DNA of 64,000 nt, from NCBI RefSeq assembly GCF_020439865.1, contig NZ_JAGRPF010000113.1, positions 124,001 to 188,000 of the forward strand. The letters run 5' to 3'. The notes under the pieces are model-generated. The model was not told the DNA's origin. It ran no database searches and worked only from the letters and a program-made list of their open reading frames with translations. Source of the stretch: Prosthecobacter sp. (GTDB lineage: Bacteria; Verrucomicrobiota; Verrucomicrobiia; Verrucomicrobiales; Verrucomicrobiaceae). The translations under genes and the position numbers were made by a program. This document shows positions 1 through 8,721 of this stretch, piece by piece (position 1 is the first letter of the stretch; each line of letters begins with the position of its first letter).

Positions 1-437
1 TAGGCCACCTCGGCGGCGTACTCCTCGTCGGTGTATTCTTTGACGGCGAACTTCTTTTTGTCGGCGTAGTTGCCGGGGTTCACCCGAACTTTTTCGACCC
101 ACTTCACCGCTTCCATTGCCGCGTCCGGTTTGAAATGGATGTCCGCCACGAGCGGCACGTCACATCCGGCGGCGCGGATGCCGTCGCGGATGTGCTGCAG
201 GTTTTCGGCGATGATGCGTGTCTGCGCAGTCACACGGACGATCTGACAGCCCGCCTCGGCGAGACCAAGAGCTTCCCTCACGCAGGCGTCCGCATCGCGC
301 GTGTCGCTGGTGAGCATGCTCTGCACCACCACGGGCGCGCCACCGCCGATCTGAACGTTGCCGACCATGACCGGGCGCGTCTCACGGCGCTGATAATTGT
401 ACAGGTCGGGGCAGTAGCGGAGCAGGGGGGCAGACAT
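1..437 (-). CDS. ispG: 4-hydroxy-3-methylbut-2-enyl diphosphate synthase (flavodoxin/ferredoxin), 5' part
   Basis: IspG (GcpE) is the Fe-S enzyme of the penultimate step of the MEP isoprenoid pathway. It converts methylerythritol cyclodiphosphate to HMBPP in the cytoplasm. About 145 N-terminal residues are present, read from an ATG at 437, and the gene runs off the left edge. Recognisable family segments are the start (MSAPLLRYCPDLYNYQRRET), VQSMLTSDTRD, a TIM-barrel strand ending VPLVADIHF and the VRVNPGNY motif. The 4Fe-4S cysteines lie in the C-terminal part and are outside the window. No partner gene is visible upstream on this strand. The identification is confident despite truncation because the N-terminal motifs are distinctive. 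Confidence 0.9.
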   Translation of the reverse strand, partial: MSAPLLRYCPDLYNYQRRETRPVMVGNVQIGGGAPVVVQSMLTSDTRDADACVREALGLAEAGCQIVRVTAQTRIIAENLQHIRDGIRAAGCDVPLVADIHFKPDAAMEAVKWVEKVRVNPGNYADKKKFAVKEYTDEEYAAEVA

Positions 438-583
438 GGTATGGAAGGGCGGTTAGAATGCTAAGGCAGACGCGATTGGCAATCAAAGCCCGCTTTCACG
501 GCGGATATTCGGCCACCAGAGATGAACATATCCGCAAAGAAGTTTGCGGGTGATTGCCATCCAGAGGCGTGCTTCGCGTCCAT

Positions 584-785
584 TCATTGCGCGGCGTAGC
601 CACCGTTCACCATCCATTCGGCGACATTGACGAAGGAGGAGAGGAAGGCGGTGACGTTGGCGACTTCTTTCACGGTGCCCATGCGCCTGGCGGGGTGCAG
701 ACTGTTGAGCGTGTTCAGGATCGCAGGTTACGCTGGCGGGCAGGGAGGTGTGGACTAAGTCCGGGACGACCGCATTCGGCATTGC
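584..785 (-). pseudogene. Remnant of a short-chain dehydrogenase/reductase (SDR), C-terminal part
   Basis: Read on the reverse strand, 47 codons end at a TGA at 584-586. They give HPARRMGTVKEVANVTAFLS and then a terminal VNGGYAAQ. This matches the usual SDR C-terminus (hP.gRmG...EvAn...FL....s....G....vdGGy.aq). An in-frame TAA at 728-730 interrupts this frame. The adjacent frame just upstream reads NAVVPDLVHTSL, like the SDR segment N.v.PG.v.T. The two pieces are therefore joined only through a frameshift. No Rossmann GxxxGxG segment or YxxxK was found. I infer a decayed SDR gene. The rest of 438-921 shows nothing I can assign. Confidence 0.6.
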
Positions 786-921
786 TAGGGGATCAGCCTC
801 AACGTTTGGCCCACTTAACTCAAGGATTGCCAACGCGACCCGCGACCGATAGGCTCAAGACGGTTATGAGTGCTGCGGGTGTTTCCCTCAGCAATTTCTT
901 CAAGCATCAGCTGCATTCCCT

Positions 922-2196
922 ATGAAAACCTCATCTGCGTTTTTGATCTTGTCGGTCGTGGCCGTGCTGGGCCATCTGGATATCGCCACCGCCGCTGGCA
1001 TGCCGGCTTGGTCCTTGGATCCGGATCAACTCCGCATCCCGGATGCACCGCTGCAAGGCCACATGCCGGGTTGTCCGGAGTTTCAGCCAACGCCGCAGGC
1101 GATCGCCCCGACGGGGCATTCCCTGACCTTCTTGGTGAAGGACGACAAGAAGTCTCTAGGCGCCAGCTTCTACCAGGACCAGTTCTCGATTCAGATCAAC
1201 GATCCGAGGATCAAGCTGGGACCAAGCTTGGAAGGTCTGAAATTGAAAGTGACACCCACAGCCGCCCCCTCGAATCCCAAACCGTGGGATCCAGATGAAT
1301 CATCAGTTCAGATGTCCTGGAGGCGGAAAGACAACACCCGCAGCGGCAGCGACAAGTTCGTCGGCAATTATGCGATGGTGCTGGAGTTCGGCACCTTCAC
1401 GGACGGGGAGCTGCCGGTGGGGATTTATCTTTGCCTGCCCGATGAAGGGAAGACCGTGCTGGCGGGAAGGTCGGTCATCACCGGTTCCAAAGACAGTCCG
1501 CTTGGGCTCGGCTCCATCGCGGGATCGTTGACGATTCCTCCCTCGATCAATGAAAAGGCCGTATTGGTAGGATTCGTCGGTCCCAAGATGCAGGAAGCCA
1601 GCCGGTCCAGCGGCATCGGGATCGACATCCAGGAGAGTGGTGGCCCGGTCACTGGCTCCTATCAAAGCGGTGTCCTGATGGTGAACCTCAAGAATGCAGG
1701 GACGGGCGAATACCTGCTCTCCAACCCGAGAAAGGGCTGGAATCTGCTGCTGATCGGCGCCGCAGAACGCGAGCCTCCTAAGCCGGAAGAAGACAACCCG
1801 AGGTTTCCGAATTTTCCCCGCATGAGCATGCGCGCTTTTGCGCCCTTGATTCCGCTGCCCCGCGTGTATGCGGCGCAATGGGTGGAGGTGAAGGACTTGA
1901 AGTCCAAGTTGGAAGTCCCGCTTCAGATCAATCCCGGCCTGCAGGGAAGCGTGAGGTTGCGGATTAAGGGCGCACGAGATGGATCGGTGATCACCTTCCT
2001 GCCTCTTCTGGCCGACGGCAGCGTACCCGACCCGGAGGCTCACGGCGTCAGCCCCTACCTTCGGTTGCGCACCAAGGACGGAGCGGTGCCCACGCTGAGT
2101 CTTGTGGAGGGCAGCTATGAATTCACCTGCCTTGGCCAGAAGCAAAGTGTGAAGGTCGAGCGTGGAAAGACCAGCACGATCCAGTTTGAGTTTTAA
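922..2196 (+). CDS. Secreted protein of unknown function
   Basis: 424 residues starting MKTSSAFLILSVVAVLGHLD, a clear Sec signal peptide with likely cleavage after about residue 25 (ATAAG). The mature protein is rich in beta-forming segments, Pro and Gly, and has no membrane segment after the signal. The C-terminal part (about 310-424) ends SYEFTCLGQKQSVKVERGKT followed by a short strand, which could be a carboxypeptidase-regulatory or transthyretin-like fold. That is only an impression. There is one Cys pair region and no catalytic motif I recognise. The next gene on the same strand is a lone receiver-domain protein 175 bases downstream. It probably acts in the periplasm or at the cell surface; its function is unknown. 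Confidence 0.75.
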   Translation: MKTSSAFLILSVVAVLGHLDIATAAGMPAWSLDPDQLRIPDAPLQGHMPGCPEFQPTPQAIAPTGHSLTFLVKDDKKSLGASFYQDQFSIQINDPRIKLGPSLEGLKLKVTPTAAPSNPKPWDPDESSVQMSWRRKDNTRSGSDKFVGNYAMVLEFGTFTDGELPVGIYLCLPDEGKTVLAGRSVITGSKDSPLGLGSIAGSLTIPPSINEKAVLVGFVGPKMQEASRSSGIGIDIQESGGPVTGSYQSGVLMVNLKNAGTGEYLLSNPRKGWNLLLIGAAEREPPKPEEDNPRFPNFPRMSMRAFAPLIPLPRVYAAQWVEVKDLKSKLEVPLQINPGLQGSVRLRIKGARDGSVITFLPLLADGSVPDPEAHGVSPYLRLRTKDGAVPTLSLVEGSYEFTCLGQKQSVKVERGKTSTIQFEF

Positions 2197-2371
2197 CGCT
2201 TCGCCCAAGGCATGGCATCTGCCAGCCGCCTTGGCTGCCGTGTCGCGATCGGACCAGGCCAATTGTGGGCTGCTCAGGGGAAAATCCGTTTCGGCTGCGG
2301 CCGGATCGCGTGACAAGTTTCTGACAAGGTCCTTGCCGTCTAAGCAGGCCACTGCTACCATTCGACTCAAT

Positions 2372-2794
2372 ATGGCCAATATCATTGTTATTGAAGATCA
2401 TCAGCCCGTGCTCAAGCTGATTTCCACCCTCTGTCAGTCCGACGGGCACGATGTGATGGCTTTCGACAACGGTCGTGCCGGACTGGAAGCGATTCGGGAA
2501 ATGACCCCTGAACTGGCCTTGGTGGACCGTCGCCTTGGTGACATCGACGGTCTCGACATGATCCGTGAAGCACGTGAAGCTTCGCCTGCGACCCGCTTCG
2601 TGATGGTTTCCGCCTGCTCCGAGACGCGCGACATTGTCACGGCAGTGCGCCGGGGCGTTTGCGACTATGTGACAAAGCCTTTCGAGCCTGAAGAACTCAA
2701 GAGCGCAGTAAGCCGCGCGCTCAGTGAACCGGTCGATCCGCCGCCGGCCTCGCGTCAGAAGCTCATCATTTTGTGCCCGAAGAAGGCGGCCTGA
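2372..2794 (+). CDS. Single-domain response regulator (receiver domain)
   Basis: 140 residues starting MANIIVIEDHQPVLKLISTL; the ATG at 2372 gives a normal receiver N-terminus, whereas an open frame extends further upstream without resembling anything. It is a CheY-like phosphoacceptor domain: acidic pair E8/D9, phosphoacceptor D52 (ALVDRRLGDIDG), S80 in the switch position and K102 in the VTKPFEP motif. It ends about 20 residues after the receiver with no DNA-binding or enzymatic output domain. It must signal by protein contact or act as a phosphate relay. No histidine kinase is adjacent, so the partner is elsewhere. The HtrA-type protease begins 63 bases downstream and may be cotranscribed. 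Confidence 0.85.
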   Translation: MANIIVIEDHQPVLKLISTLCQSDGHDVMAFDNGRAGLEAIREMTPELALVDRRLGDIDGLDMIREAREASPATRFVMVSACSETRDIVTAVRRGVCDYVTKPFEPEELKSAVSRALSEPVDPPPASRQKLIILCPKKAA

Positions 2795-2857
2795 ACGCCT
2801 GATGATGCGGTGCAACTTTGAACTTTGAAGTTCGCGGCCGCTGACGCATTGGTGCCC

Positions 2858-4060
2858 ATGGAAAACCTCCGCCGCCTGCTGTTTGCCATCTTTGTCTTTG
2901 CCCTGGCCGGGTTGCTGTTCTCGTGGTGGCGTCATGGACGCGAGGGTTATGGCGCGCTCGATCTTCTTCATGGAGACAAACCCACAGCGGCGGCGCTCAC
3001 TCCGGCCAAAGGACCGAAAATCGCGCTCGACGAGCTGCCGTTGATGAGCCGTCTGAACGACGAGTTTGCCAAGCTTTCCGCAGCCGTGCTTCCCTCGGTG
3101 GTCAGCATCACCACCAAAACGGTGCAGCCAATGCAGTTGAGCTGGCATCCATTTTACGGCCTGATCGGGGAGCGTGAGCAGATCGTGCCGGGACTGGGCT
3201 CCGGAGTGATCGTCAGCAAGGAGGGACATGTGGTCACGAACTACCACGTCATCGAGGGCGCTGTGGTGTCGGACATTCAGGTCACCACGAATGACAACAA
3301 GAAGTATCCGGCGCTCATCCTCGGGTTCAACAAGGAGCGAGACATCGCGCTGTTGAAAATTGAAAGCACGCGTCTGGATTTTCCAGCACTGAGCTTCGCC
3401 AATTCCGACGATGCCAAGGTCGGACAGATTGTACTCGCGGTGGGCAATCCGTTTGGACTCAGCGGCACAGTTACTCAAGGCATCATCAGTGCGCGGGACC
3501 GCCATCTCAGCGACAGCCAGATGGACTACCTGCAAACGGACACGGTGATCAATCCCGGCAATTCCGGCGGTCCGCTGGTGAACATCCGCGGTGAGATCAT
3601 TGGCATCAACGTCGCCATTTATCGAGGTGATGCGACGGTGCGTGCCTGGCAGGGGGTGGGTCTGGCCATTCCGGCCAATGAGGCAAAGGTGGTCGTGGAC
3701 AGCATTCAGGCGAAGCTCAAGGAAGATGCGAAGAAGATGGCGACAAACTTGACCGGCAGAGGTTATCTCGGACTCGAGGTCAGCAGCGAGCCGGTGGAGA
3801 TCGATCCAGTCTGGGGCACCTCGCGACGCGGTGCGCTGGTGACGGACATCGGGCGCAATTCTCCGGCAGAAGAAGCGGGTCTGCATCCGGGGGACGTGGT
3901 GACCAAGTTTCAGGGCATGGCCTTCCGCTCCCCTGGCGATCTGCTCCAGATCATCCGCACCCAGCCGCCCGGCAGCGAGGTGAAACTCGAAGTCATCCGT
4001 AACAACAAGATGGGAGACATCATTGCGAGACTCGGTGAACGGCCGGATTCTTCGCCTTAA
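2858..4060 (+). CDS. HtrA/Deg-family trypsin-like serine protease with PDZ domain
   Basis: 400 residues from the ATG at 2858 (MENLRRLLFAIFVFALAGLL). A TTG 33 bases upstream is in frame but would put charged residues ahead of the membrane anchor. One N-terminal membrane segment (about 5-24) places the protease in the periplasm. The catalytic triad is visible: H130 (TNYHVIEG), D162 (ERDIALLKI) and S236 (NPGNSGGPL). One PDZ domain occupies about 295-385 and contains GYLGLEV and SPAEEAGLHPGDVV. The family degrades or refolds damaged envelope proteins. The layout (TM, protease, single PDZ) resembles DegS or bacterial HtrA rather than two-PDZ DegP. The last 41 bases overlap the 3' end of comEC on the other strand. 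Confidence 0.93.
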   Translation: MENLRRLLFAIFVFALAGLLFSWWRHGREGYGALDLLHGDKPTAAALTPAKGPKIALDELPLMSRLNDEFAKLSAAVLPSVVSITTKTVQPMQLSWHPFYGLIGEREQIVPGLGSGVIVSKEGHVVTNYHVIEGAVVSDIQVTTNDNKKYPALILGFNKERDIALLKIESTRLDFPALSFANSDDAKVGQIVLAVGNPFGLSGTVTQGIISARDRHLSDSQMDYLQTDTVINPGNSGGPLVNIRGEIIGINVAIYRGDATVRAWQGVGLAIPANEAKVVVDSIQAKLKEDAKKMATNLTGRGYLGLEVSSEPVEIDPVWGTSRRGALVTDIGRNSPAEEAGLHPGDVVTKFQGMAFRSPGDLLQIIRTQPPGSEVKLEVIRNNKMGDIIARLGERPDSSP

Positions 4061-6425
4061 GGGCAGAAGCTCGTGATTCACGTGGATTCAGGATCACGTG
4101 CCTCCCGCTTCGTCGGGTGAGGAGGTGCAGTTCATCAGGCTGAAACTGCAGTTCGATGCTGCCATCGGTCCAAGTGTCTAGCAGCGGGATGCCGAGTTCG
4201 TTTGTCTCCTCGACGAGTGAAGCAGGCAAGGCCGCCTCCACATCACGCGCATCACTGCCGCAAAGAACTGCCTGCGGGCCGGCCTTGAGCAGGAACTCGG
4301 TTGTCATCATGAGGTCCGTCGCATGCTGGCTGCGGATCAAAACATCACAGCGAATGTCAGCGGCGCTGGCGCACAGGAACTTCTCCGCGTGCCAGCCTGC
4401 GTCGCTCAGCCACAAGACTCGCCATGGCCCGAGATGCAGCATCAGCACCATCGCCCGATCATCACCGCGATCGTGCTGCACCTGCATCGTCGGGTACAGC
4501 ACCTGCGCCCCGACCTTGAAGGCCTTTTCATCGGACAACACGACACGTTCATCGACGCGCAGTTTGTGCATCAGCGACGGCCCGGCCTGATCGAGTAAAC
4601 GACGCATGGTGGATAGCGATGAATCATGAATGCCCGGCTCCTGGGTGCTGCAAAACAGGTGTGGAGAATCAAATGTCGAGAGCACCTGTGAAACGGCTCC
4701 GATGTGATCCGCATCGTTGTGGCTCAGAAACACGCCCGTGACCGTATTCACGCCGCTGGAGTGCAGATACGGCCGCATCACACGGCGGAAGTTCGATTCA
4801 TCCCCGGTGTCGAACAGCCAGTGGCTGTCGCCGATTCGAAGATGATTCGCCGCTCCGCCATGCGGCAGTTCCAGTACTCGCCAGACGGCGGGGGCATGCG
4901 TGGAAGAAACATCGGGCTGAAAGTGGAAGCTTGCTCCGGGCAGTCCGGCAAACCACGCCGCGCTGGCGATCATCGCTTTCGCCAGCGCCCAGTTGGCGTT
5001 GTTGAGAATGACCTGCACGCCGGTGAGATGCAGTGCTGCGGCGCACAGGCTCAGGCAGGTTGCGCTCAGACACAGGAACGCCAGCGGCACGAGCACGCAG
5101 TTGGCGATTACCGCCACGGGAGTCACCGATTGAAAGTGCCCGAGGATAAAGGGGAGGCTGCCAATCCATGCGGCAAACGACAGACTCAACGTTCCCGCAA
5201 GCCACAGCCGGGCCTGGCTCCACGCGCGCTGTCGCCAGCTGGCAAGCTGCGGTGGCAGAAATGGGTCGAGGCGCGTGAACGGCATCAATCGTTCTCGCAA
5301 AGACGCGGAGCCGGCTGAACTGATCCACAGCACGCCGAATGAAAGCTGAAACCCCGGCATGAAAAGCTGGTGGGTGTCCGACGCCAGCAGCAGCAATGCC
5401 GCGGCGCCCAGGCTGTTTTGCAGCGACGATTCGCGGTCCACCAGTGAGCCGCACATGAAGATCGCCACCATGAAAGCGGCACGTGCCGCCGAGGGGCGCC
5501 ATCCGGTGACGAACGCATAGGCAAAGACGATGAAGATCATCAGCGAGACCGACATGCCGCGTCGCATCCCGGTCTGACGCAGCAGCGTCAGAGCGATCAC
5601 TCCGAGCAGTCCTACATGCAGACCGCTGACGGCGAAGACATGGAGCGTGCCGCTGTTGCGAAACGTGTCTTCGATTTCGTCATCCGCTCCGGCGGACATG
5701 CCCAGCGCCATCGCCCGTATTACGGCCGCTGTTTGCGGATCGTCCTCCAGATCACGGGTGAGCTGTTTGCTGATCCATTGCCTGCAATGCTCCGCTGTCT
5801 CCAAGAACGTGCCCCACCATGCCATGCTGCTGTCACCGAGGCGCTGCATGCGATCCGCCTCGAACCGGGCCACCCGTCCCGTTCGTAGCGCATGCTCCTG
5901 CGCATCGAACGCTCCCGGGTTCGATGAGGCGCGCGGCAGGTAGATGCTTCCGTGCAGTTCAAACATTCCCGCTCCGGGAAAACGGACCCCTCGCGGCAGG
6001 CGCACCAGCAAAACGGCGGGTTGCTCGATCACCAATCCCGCAGCCGGAATCTCGATCTTTTGCGCGGTGCAAAGCGCGTGGGTGCGTCCGTCCGCCGTGG
6101 TGTCGAAGTCCGGCAGAAGGCTGCCTTGAATCGTTGCCTGCACCGGCTTGTCCTGCTGTTTCAGCTCAAGTCGCAGCGGATGGCGGAAGGTTTCATCGGT
6201 GCGTGTCGCATGGATGAAAATGAAAACCATCGCCACACTCGGAAACAACAGCCAGGAACGTCCGCTGATCAGTGCCGCAGAGAGAAACACTGCGGAACAG
6301 GCGACGAACCAGTCACAGTCGGCAGGCGGTGCGAACCATTCGGTCGCTAGGATTCCGCATACGGCCGCGAGGGCCAATGCCATCAGCGGATTTGCCCGTG
6401 ACCAAAGCTGAAGCTTCGCGAGCAT
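4020..6425 (-). CDS. comEC: ComEC/Rec2 family competence DNA-uptake channel
   Basis: 801 residues, full length for the family. It moves single-stranded DNA across the inner membrane during natural transformation. Order of parts: N-terminal membrane segments (about 13-75), a soluble OB-like region (about 85-195), the Competence domain with many membrane helices (about 230-490, including the signature HVFAVSGLHVGL at 262-273), then a C-terminal metallo-beta-lactamase-like domain with SHNDADHIG at 568-576. The start ATG is at 6425. The TPR gene lies 21 bases upstream on the same strand, so the two probably form an operon. The C-terminal tail overlaps the HtrA gene by 41 bases tail to tail, which is unusual. 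Confidence 0.92.
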   Translation of the reverse strand: MLAKLQLWSRANPLMALALAAVCGILATEWFAPPADCDWFVACSAVFLSAALISGRSWLLFPSVAMVFIFIHATRTDETFRHPLRLELKQQDKPVQATIQGSLLPDFDTTADGRTHALCTAQKIEIPAAGLVIEQPAVLLVRLPRGVRFPGAGMFELHGSIYLPRASSNPGAFDAQEHALRTGRVARFEADRMQRLGDSSMAWWGTFLETAEHCRQWISKQLTRDLEDDPQTAAVIRAMALGMSAGADDEIEDTFRNSGTLHVFAVSGLHVGLLGVIALTLLRQTGMRRGMSVSLMIFIVFAYAFVTGWRPSAARAAFMVAIFMCGSLVDRESSLQNSLGAAALLLLASDTHQLFMPGFQLSFGVLWISSAGSASLRERLMPFTRLDPFLPPQLASWRQRAWSQARLWLAGTLSLSFAAWIGSLPFILGHFQSVTPVAVIANCVLVPLAFLCLSATCLSLCAAALHLTGVQVILNNANWALAKAMIASAAWFAGLPGASFHFQPDVSSTHAPAVWRVLELPHGGAANHLRIGDSHWLFDTGDESNFRRVMRPYLHSSGVNTVTGVFLSHNDADHIGAVSQVLSTFDSPHLFCSTQEPGIHDSSLSTMRRLLDQAGPSLMHKLRVDERVVLSDEKAFKVGAQVLYPTMQVQHDRGDDRAMVLMLHLGPWRVLWLSDAGWHAEKFLCASAADIRCDVLIRSQHATDLMMTTEFLLKAGPQAVLCGSDARDVEAALPASLVEETNELGIPLLDTWTDGSIELQFQPDELHLLTRRSGRHVILNPRESRASALKAKNPAVHRVSQ

Positions 6426-6446
6426 CTTCCGCCGGGGTCAGGGTGG

Positions 6447-7094
6447 TCATGCGGCGGTGCCGGAAGATCCCGCCTTCGTGCGCTGCTCCATCAGGAGCTT
6501 GTACTGCATCTGTTCGATTTCGCTCATCTTATGATGCGCGTTCGCGCTGTGACGCGTGTTGGGGAAGTTGCCGATCACCTGCTCGAGCATGTCACGCGCG
6601 GTCTCAAAGTCATGCCGGTGAGTCAGATGCACATCCGCAATGCGGAACATGATGAAGGCCGCGTCATCCACCGGCCACTCCTGGCTTTGCAGGTGCTCCT
6701 CCAAGGCGCGCAGCGCCGCCTGCGGGTCATGCAGACGCTCGGCGTACACCTTGGCGATTTCTGCCACGGGGAAGGGATCGTCCGGCTTTTCATCCAGCAT
6801 TTTCTCGTAGTGGCCGATCGCGCCCTCGTAGTCACCTGTGGCGATGCAGGCCGCGGCCTTGGTCATTTCGTCCTGTTCCACCTTCTCGCCGGAGGAGAAC
6901 ACCGCCTCGCCCATCACATCTCCGAACCAGGGAATGACAAACTTCACAGCCGCGATGCCCCCGATCAGTCCGACGACGATCACAAACACCAGCTTCATCC
7001 CGTCCCCGGCGTCTTTGAGTGAATTCCAGATCAGGGCGATGATCAGGAAGGCGAGTGTGACGACACAGATGCGGATGACGAGGGTGGTGTTCAT
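6447..7094 (-). CDS. Membrane-anchored tetratricopeptide-repeat protein
   Basis: 215 residues. Two hydrophobic segments occupy the N-terminus (about 5-24 and 34-56). They are followed by a soluble helical part (about 75-205) with TPR-like repeats: an AAACIATGDYEGAIGHYEKM unit, a second over PVAEIAKVYAERLHDPQAAL, and a third around MFRIADVHLTHRHDFETARD. TPR domains mediate protein-protein contacts. No enzymatic motif is visible. It sits directly upstream of comEC on the same strand, so a link to DNA uptake or envelope assembly is possible but is inference only. The upstream gap to the PQQ propeller gene is 122 bases. Confidence 0.8.
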   Translation of the reverse strand: MNTTLVIRICVVTLAFLIIALIWNSLKDAGDGMKLVFVIVVGLIGGIAAVKFVIPWFGDVMGEAVFSSGEKVEQDEMTKAAACIATGDYEGAIGHYEKMLDEKPDDPFPVAEIAKVYAERLHDPQAALRALEEHLQSQEWPVDDAAFIMFRIADVHLTHRHDFETARDMLEQVIGNFPNTRHSANAHHKMSEIEQMQYKLLMEQRTKAGSSGTAA

Positions 7095-7216
7095 TATTCG
7101 GAATGTCCCCCGACGCTATCAAACCGCCTTCGTTCCGCCAAGAGTGAAGTTTATCAGTCCGGCCAATTCTTGGCACCCCATTTTGGCTGCCACGAAAGGA
7201 CCTGCTGCGTCTCTGG

Positions 7217-8698
7217 CTACTCCCCTCTCAAATCGAGACAGATCATCCGAGGTCCCGTCTTCTGCATCAGGTCCATCGATTGCTGACGAATGTATAGCAG
7301 GCCGTGGCTCAATGCAGGAAGGCTCCAGGTGTTCAGTGCGTAAAATGGTTGTGCTTGCGCAACCACCTTGGCTCCGGTGGGATCTAGGTCGAGCCAATGA
7401 AGCGATCCTGTTTCACCGAGGCAGAGAAAGGCGCCATCAGCTCTGAGCAGACTTGCGCGGAGAATGCTGAGACGGGCGGGATTCGCACGACCGGTCTGCT
7501 TGCTGAACTCCGCGTCCTCCCATTCGATGTGCTGCTCCCATACTTCGGCGCCGGTGTCGGCGTTTACACAGACAAGCCGGGACTTCGGCTCCGTTTCGCC
7601 ATCGATGGCGTAGAGATGACCGTCGTGATACACGGGGTTCATCCAATGCACGCCGAGCTTCTTGGAGGTCCACACTTCCTTCGGTTGGAACTCCGCATCG
7701 TAATCCACCATTACGCCGCCGAGCGGCCGCCCTTTTGGATACGCCGTGGTGATGAAGGCGCGGTTCTTTTCCGGAATGACGACGGGTGAACTGCCGATGG
7801 CCTGGATGTAATCTTCGTTCCGCCAGGCAAATTTCGAATGCAGTTTTCCGCTGACGGGATCGATGCACATGAGGCCGCCCGTGGCCGGATCGCTTTCACC
7901 ACCGGCATAGACGAGCACCTTGGTCTTTCCATGCAGCGTCGCGGGAACGGGTGAGGCATAGCTTGCACCCCACGCGTCTTCGATCGTCCACACCACCTTG
8001 CCGCTCTTCAAATCAAACGCCGCCACGGACACGCCCGCCTCTGCGAGTCGTTCTTTGCGGTCACGCAGTCCCTCGTTGTCCTCGATCAGCGTCTTCTTGC
8101 CACCGACGTTCAGGATCACGCGTCCGTCGAGAATCAGCGGCGTGCCACCCGCGCCGAAGAAATCCTGTGGGACATGCATCTCATTCAGCAGGTCGTGTTT
8201 CCACAGCACCTTGCCCGTCTTCAAATCGAAGGCGTGCAGCTCGGCCGTCACACCATAGGTCACCACGACGCCGTCGGCGATGACCGGGCTGCCACGTGGG
8301 CCGTTGCCGAAGCCGTAACGATCCTGATACGAGATCGGGTAATCCTGCGACCAGAAACGTTTTCCAGTTTCACGGTCGAGGCATTCGATGGTCTCCTTGC
8401 CCTCGATTGCATGGAAGATGACGCAGTAGTCTCCGCTGATGGCAGGTGAGTTGTAGGCCTCACCCATGGCGACTTCCCAGACCGGTTTCGGCTCGCCTGC
8501 GGTCCACGTTTTCAACAAATGCGTTTCCGGCGAGTGGGCATCGTTCGTGGGGCCGAGAACGCGCGGCCAGTCGCTGGTCTTCGCGTCCTTCGAAATCGGC
8601 TTCGGTGCCGCATGAAATATCAGGCGGTCAAAGGTCTCCTGCGCGGAGCACACGTTCAGGGCGAAAAGGAGCAGAATCGGTCTCGACGGATTTTTCAT
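7217..8698 (-). CDS. Secreted PQQ-like beta-propeller protein
   Basis: 493 residues with a signal peptide (MKNPSRPILLLFALNVCSAQ). The mature part carries repeated beta-propeller blades of the PQQ/WD-like type: WPRVLGPTNDAHSPET, ECLDRETGKRFWSQDYPISY, AFDLKTGKVLWKHDLLNEMH, AFDLKSGKVVWTIEDAWGAS, CVNADTGAEVWEQHIEWEDA. The recurring pattern is alpha/D-x-x-T/S-G-K-x-x-W. Related proteins are common in Verrucomicrobia and Planctomycetes and include quinoprotein dehydrogenase-like and BamB-like propellers. I see no cytochrome CxxCH and no clear PQQ-binding residues, so enzymatic activity cannot be claimed. It is transcribed alone; the Dabb lipoprotein starts divergently 23 bases away. Confidence 0.85.
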   Translation of the reverse strand: MKNPSRPILLLFALNVCSAQETFDRLIFHAAPKPISKDAKTSDWPRVLGPTNDAHSPETHLLKTWTAGEPKPVWEVAMGEAYNSPAISGDYCVIFHAIEGKETIECLDRETGKRFWSQDYPISYQDRYGFGNGPRGSPVIADGVVVTYGVTAELHAFDLKTGKVLWKHDLLNEMHVPQDFFGAGGTPLILDGRVILNVGGKKTLIEDNEGLRDRKERLAEAGVSVAAFDLKSGKVVWTIEDAWGASYASPVPATLHGKTKVLVYAGGESDPATGGLMCIDPVSGKLHSKFAWRNEDYIQAIGSSPVVIPEKNRAFITTAYPKGRPLGGVMVDYDAEFQPKEVWTSKKLGVHWMNPVYHDGHLYAIDGETEPKSRLVCVNADTGAEVWEQHIEWEDAEFSKQTGRANPARLSILRASLLRADGAFLCLGETGSLHWLDLDPTGAKVVAQAQPFYALNTWSLPALSHGLLYIRQQSMDLMQKTGPRMICLDLRGE

Positions 8699-8721
8699 GT
8701 CGTGCCAAGCTAGCCACTGCC

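Noticed and set aside
1303..2385. Reverse open frame opposite the secreted unknown gene
   Set aside because: The forward frame has a clear signal peptide and start; the reverse product lacks any feature.
2123..4081. Very long reverse-strand open frame opposite the HtrA gene
   Set aside because: The forward HtrA product has full motifs and a catalytic triad; the reverse frame resembles nothing and arises from GC-rich codon structure.
7217..8698. Calling the PQQ propeller a quinoprotein dehydrogenase
   Set aside because: No PQQ-binding signature or heme motif is visible; only the propeller blades are supported.
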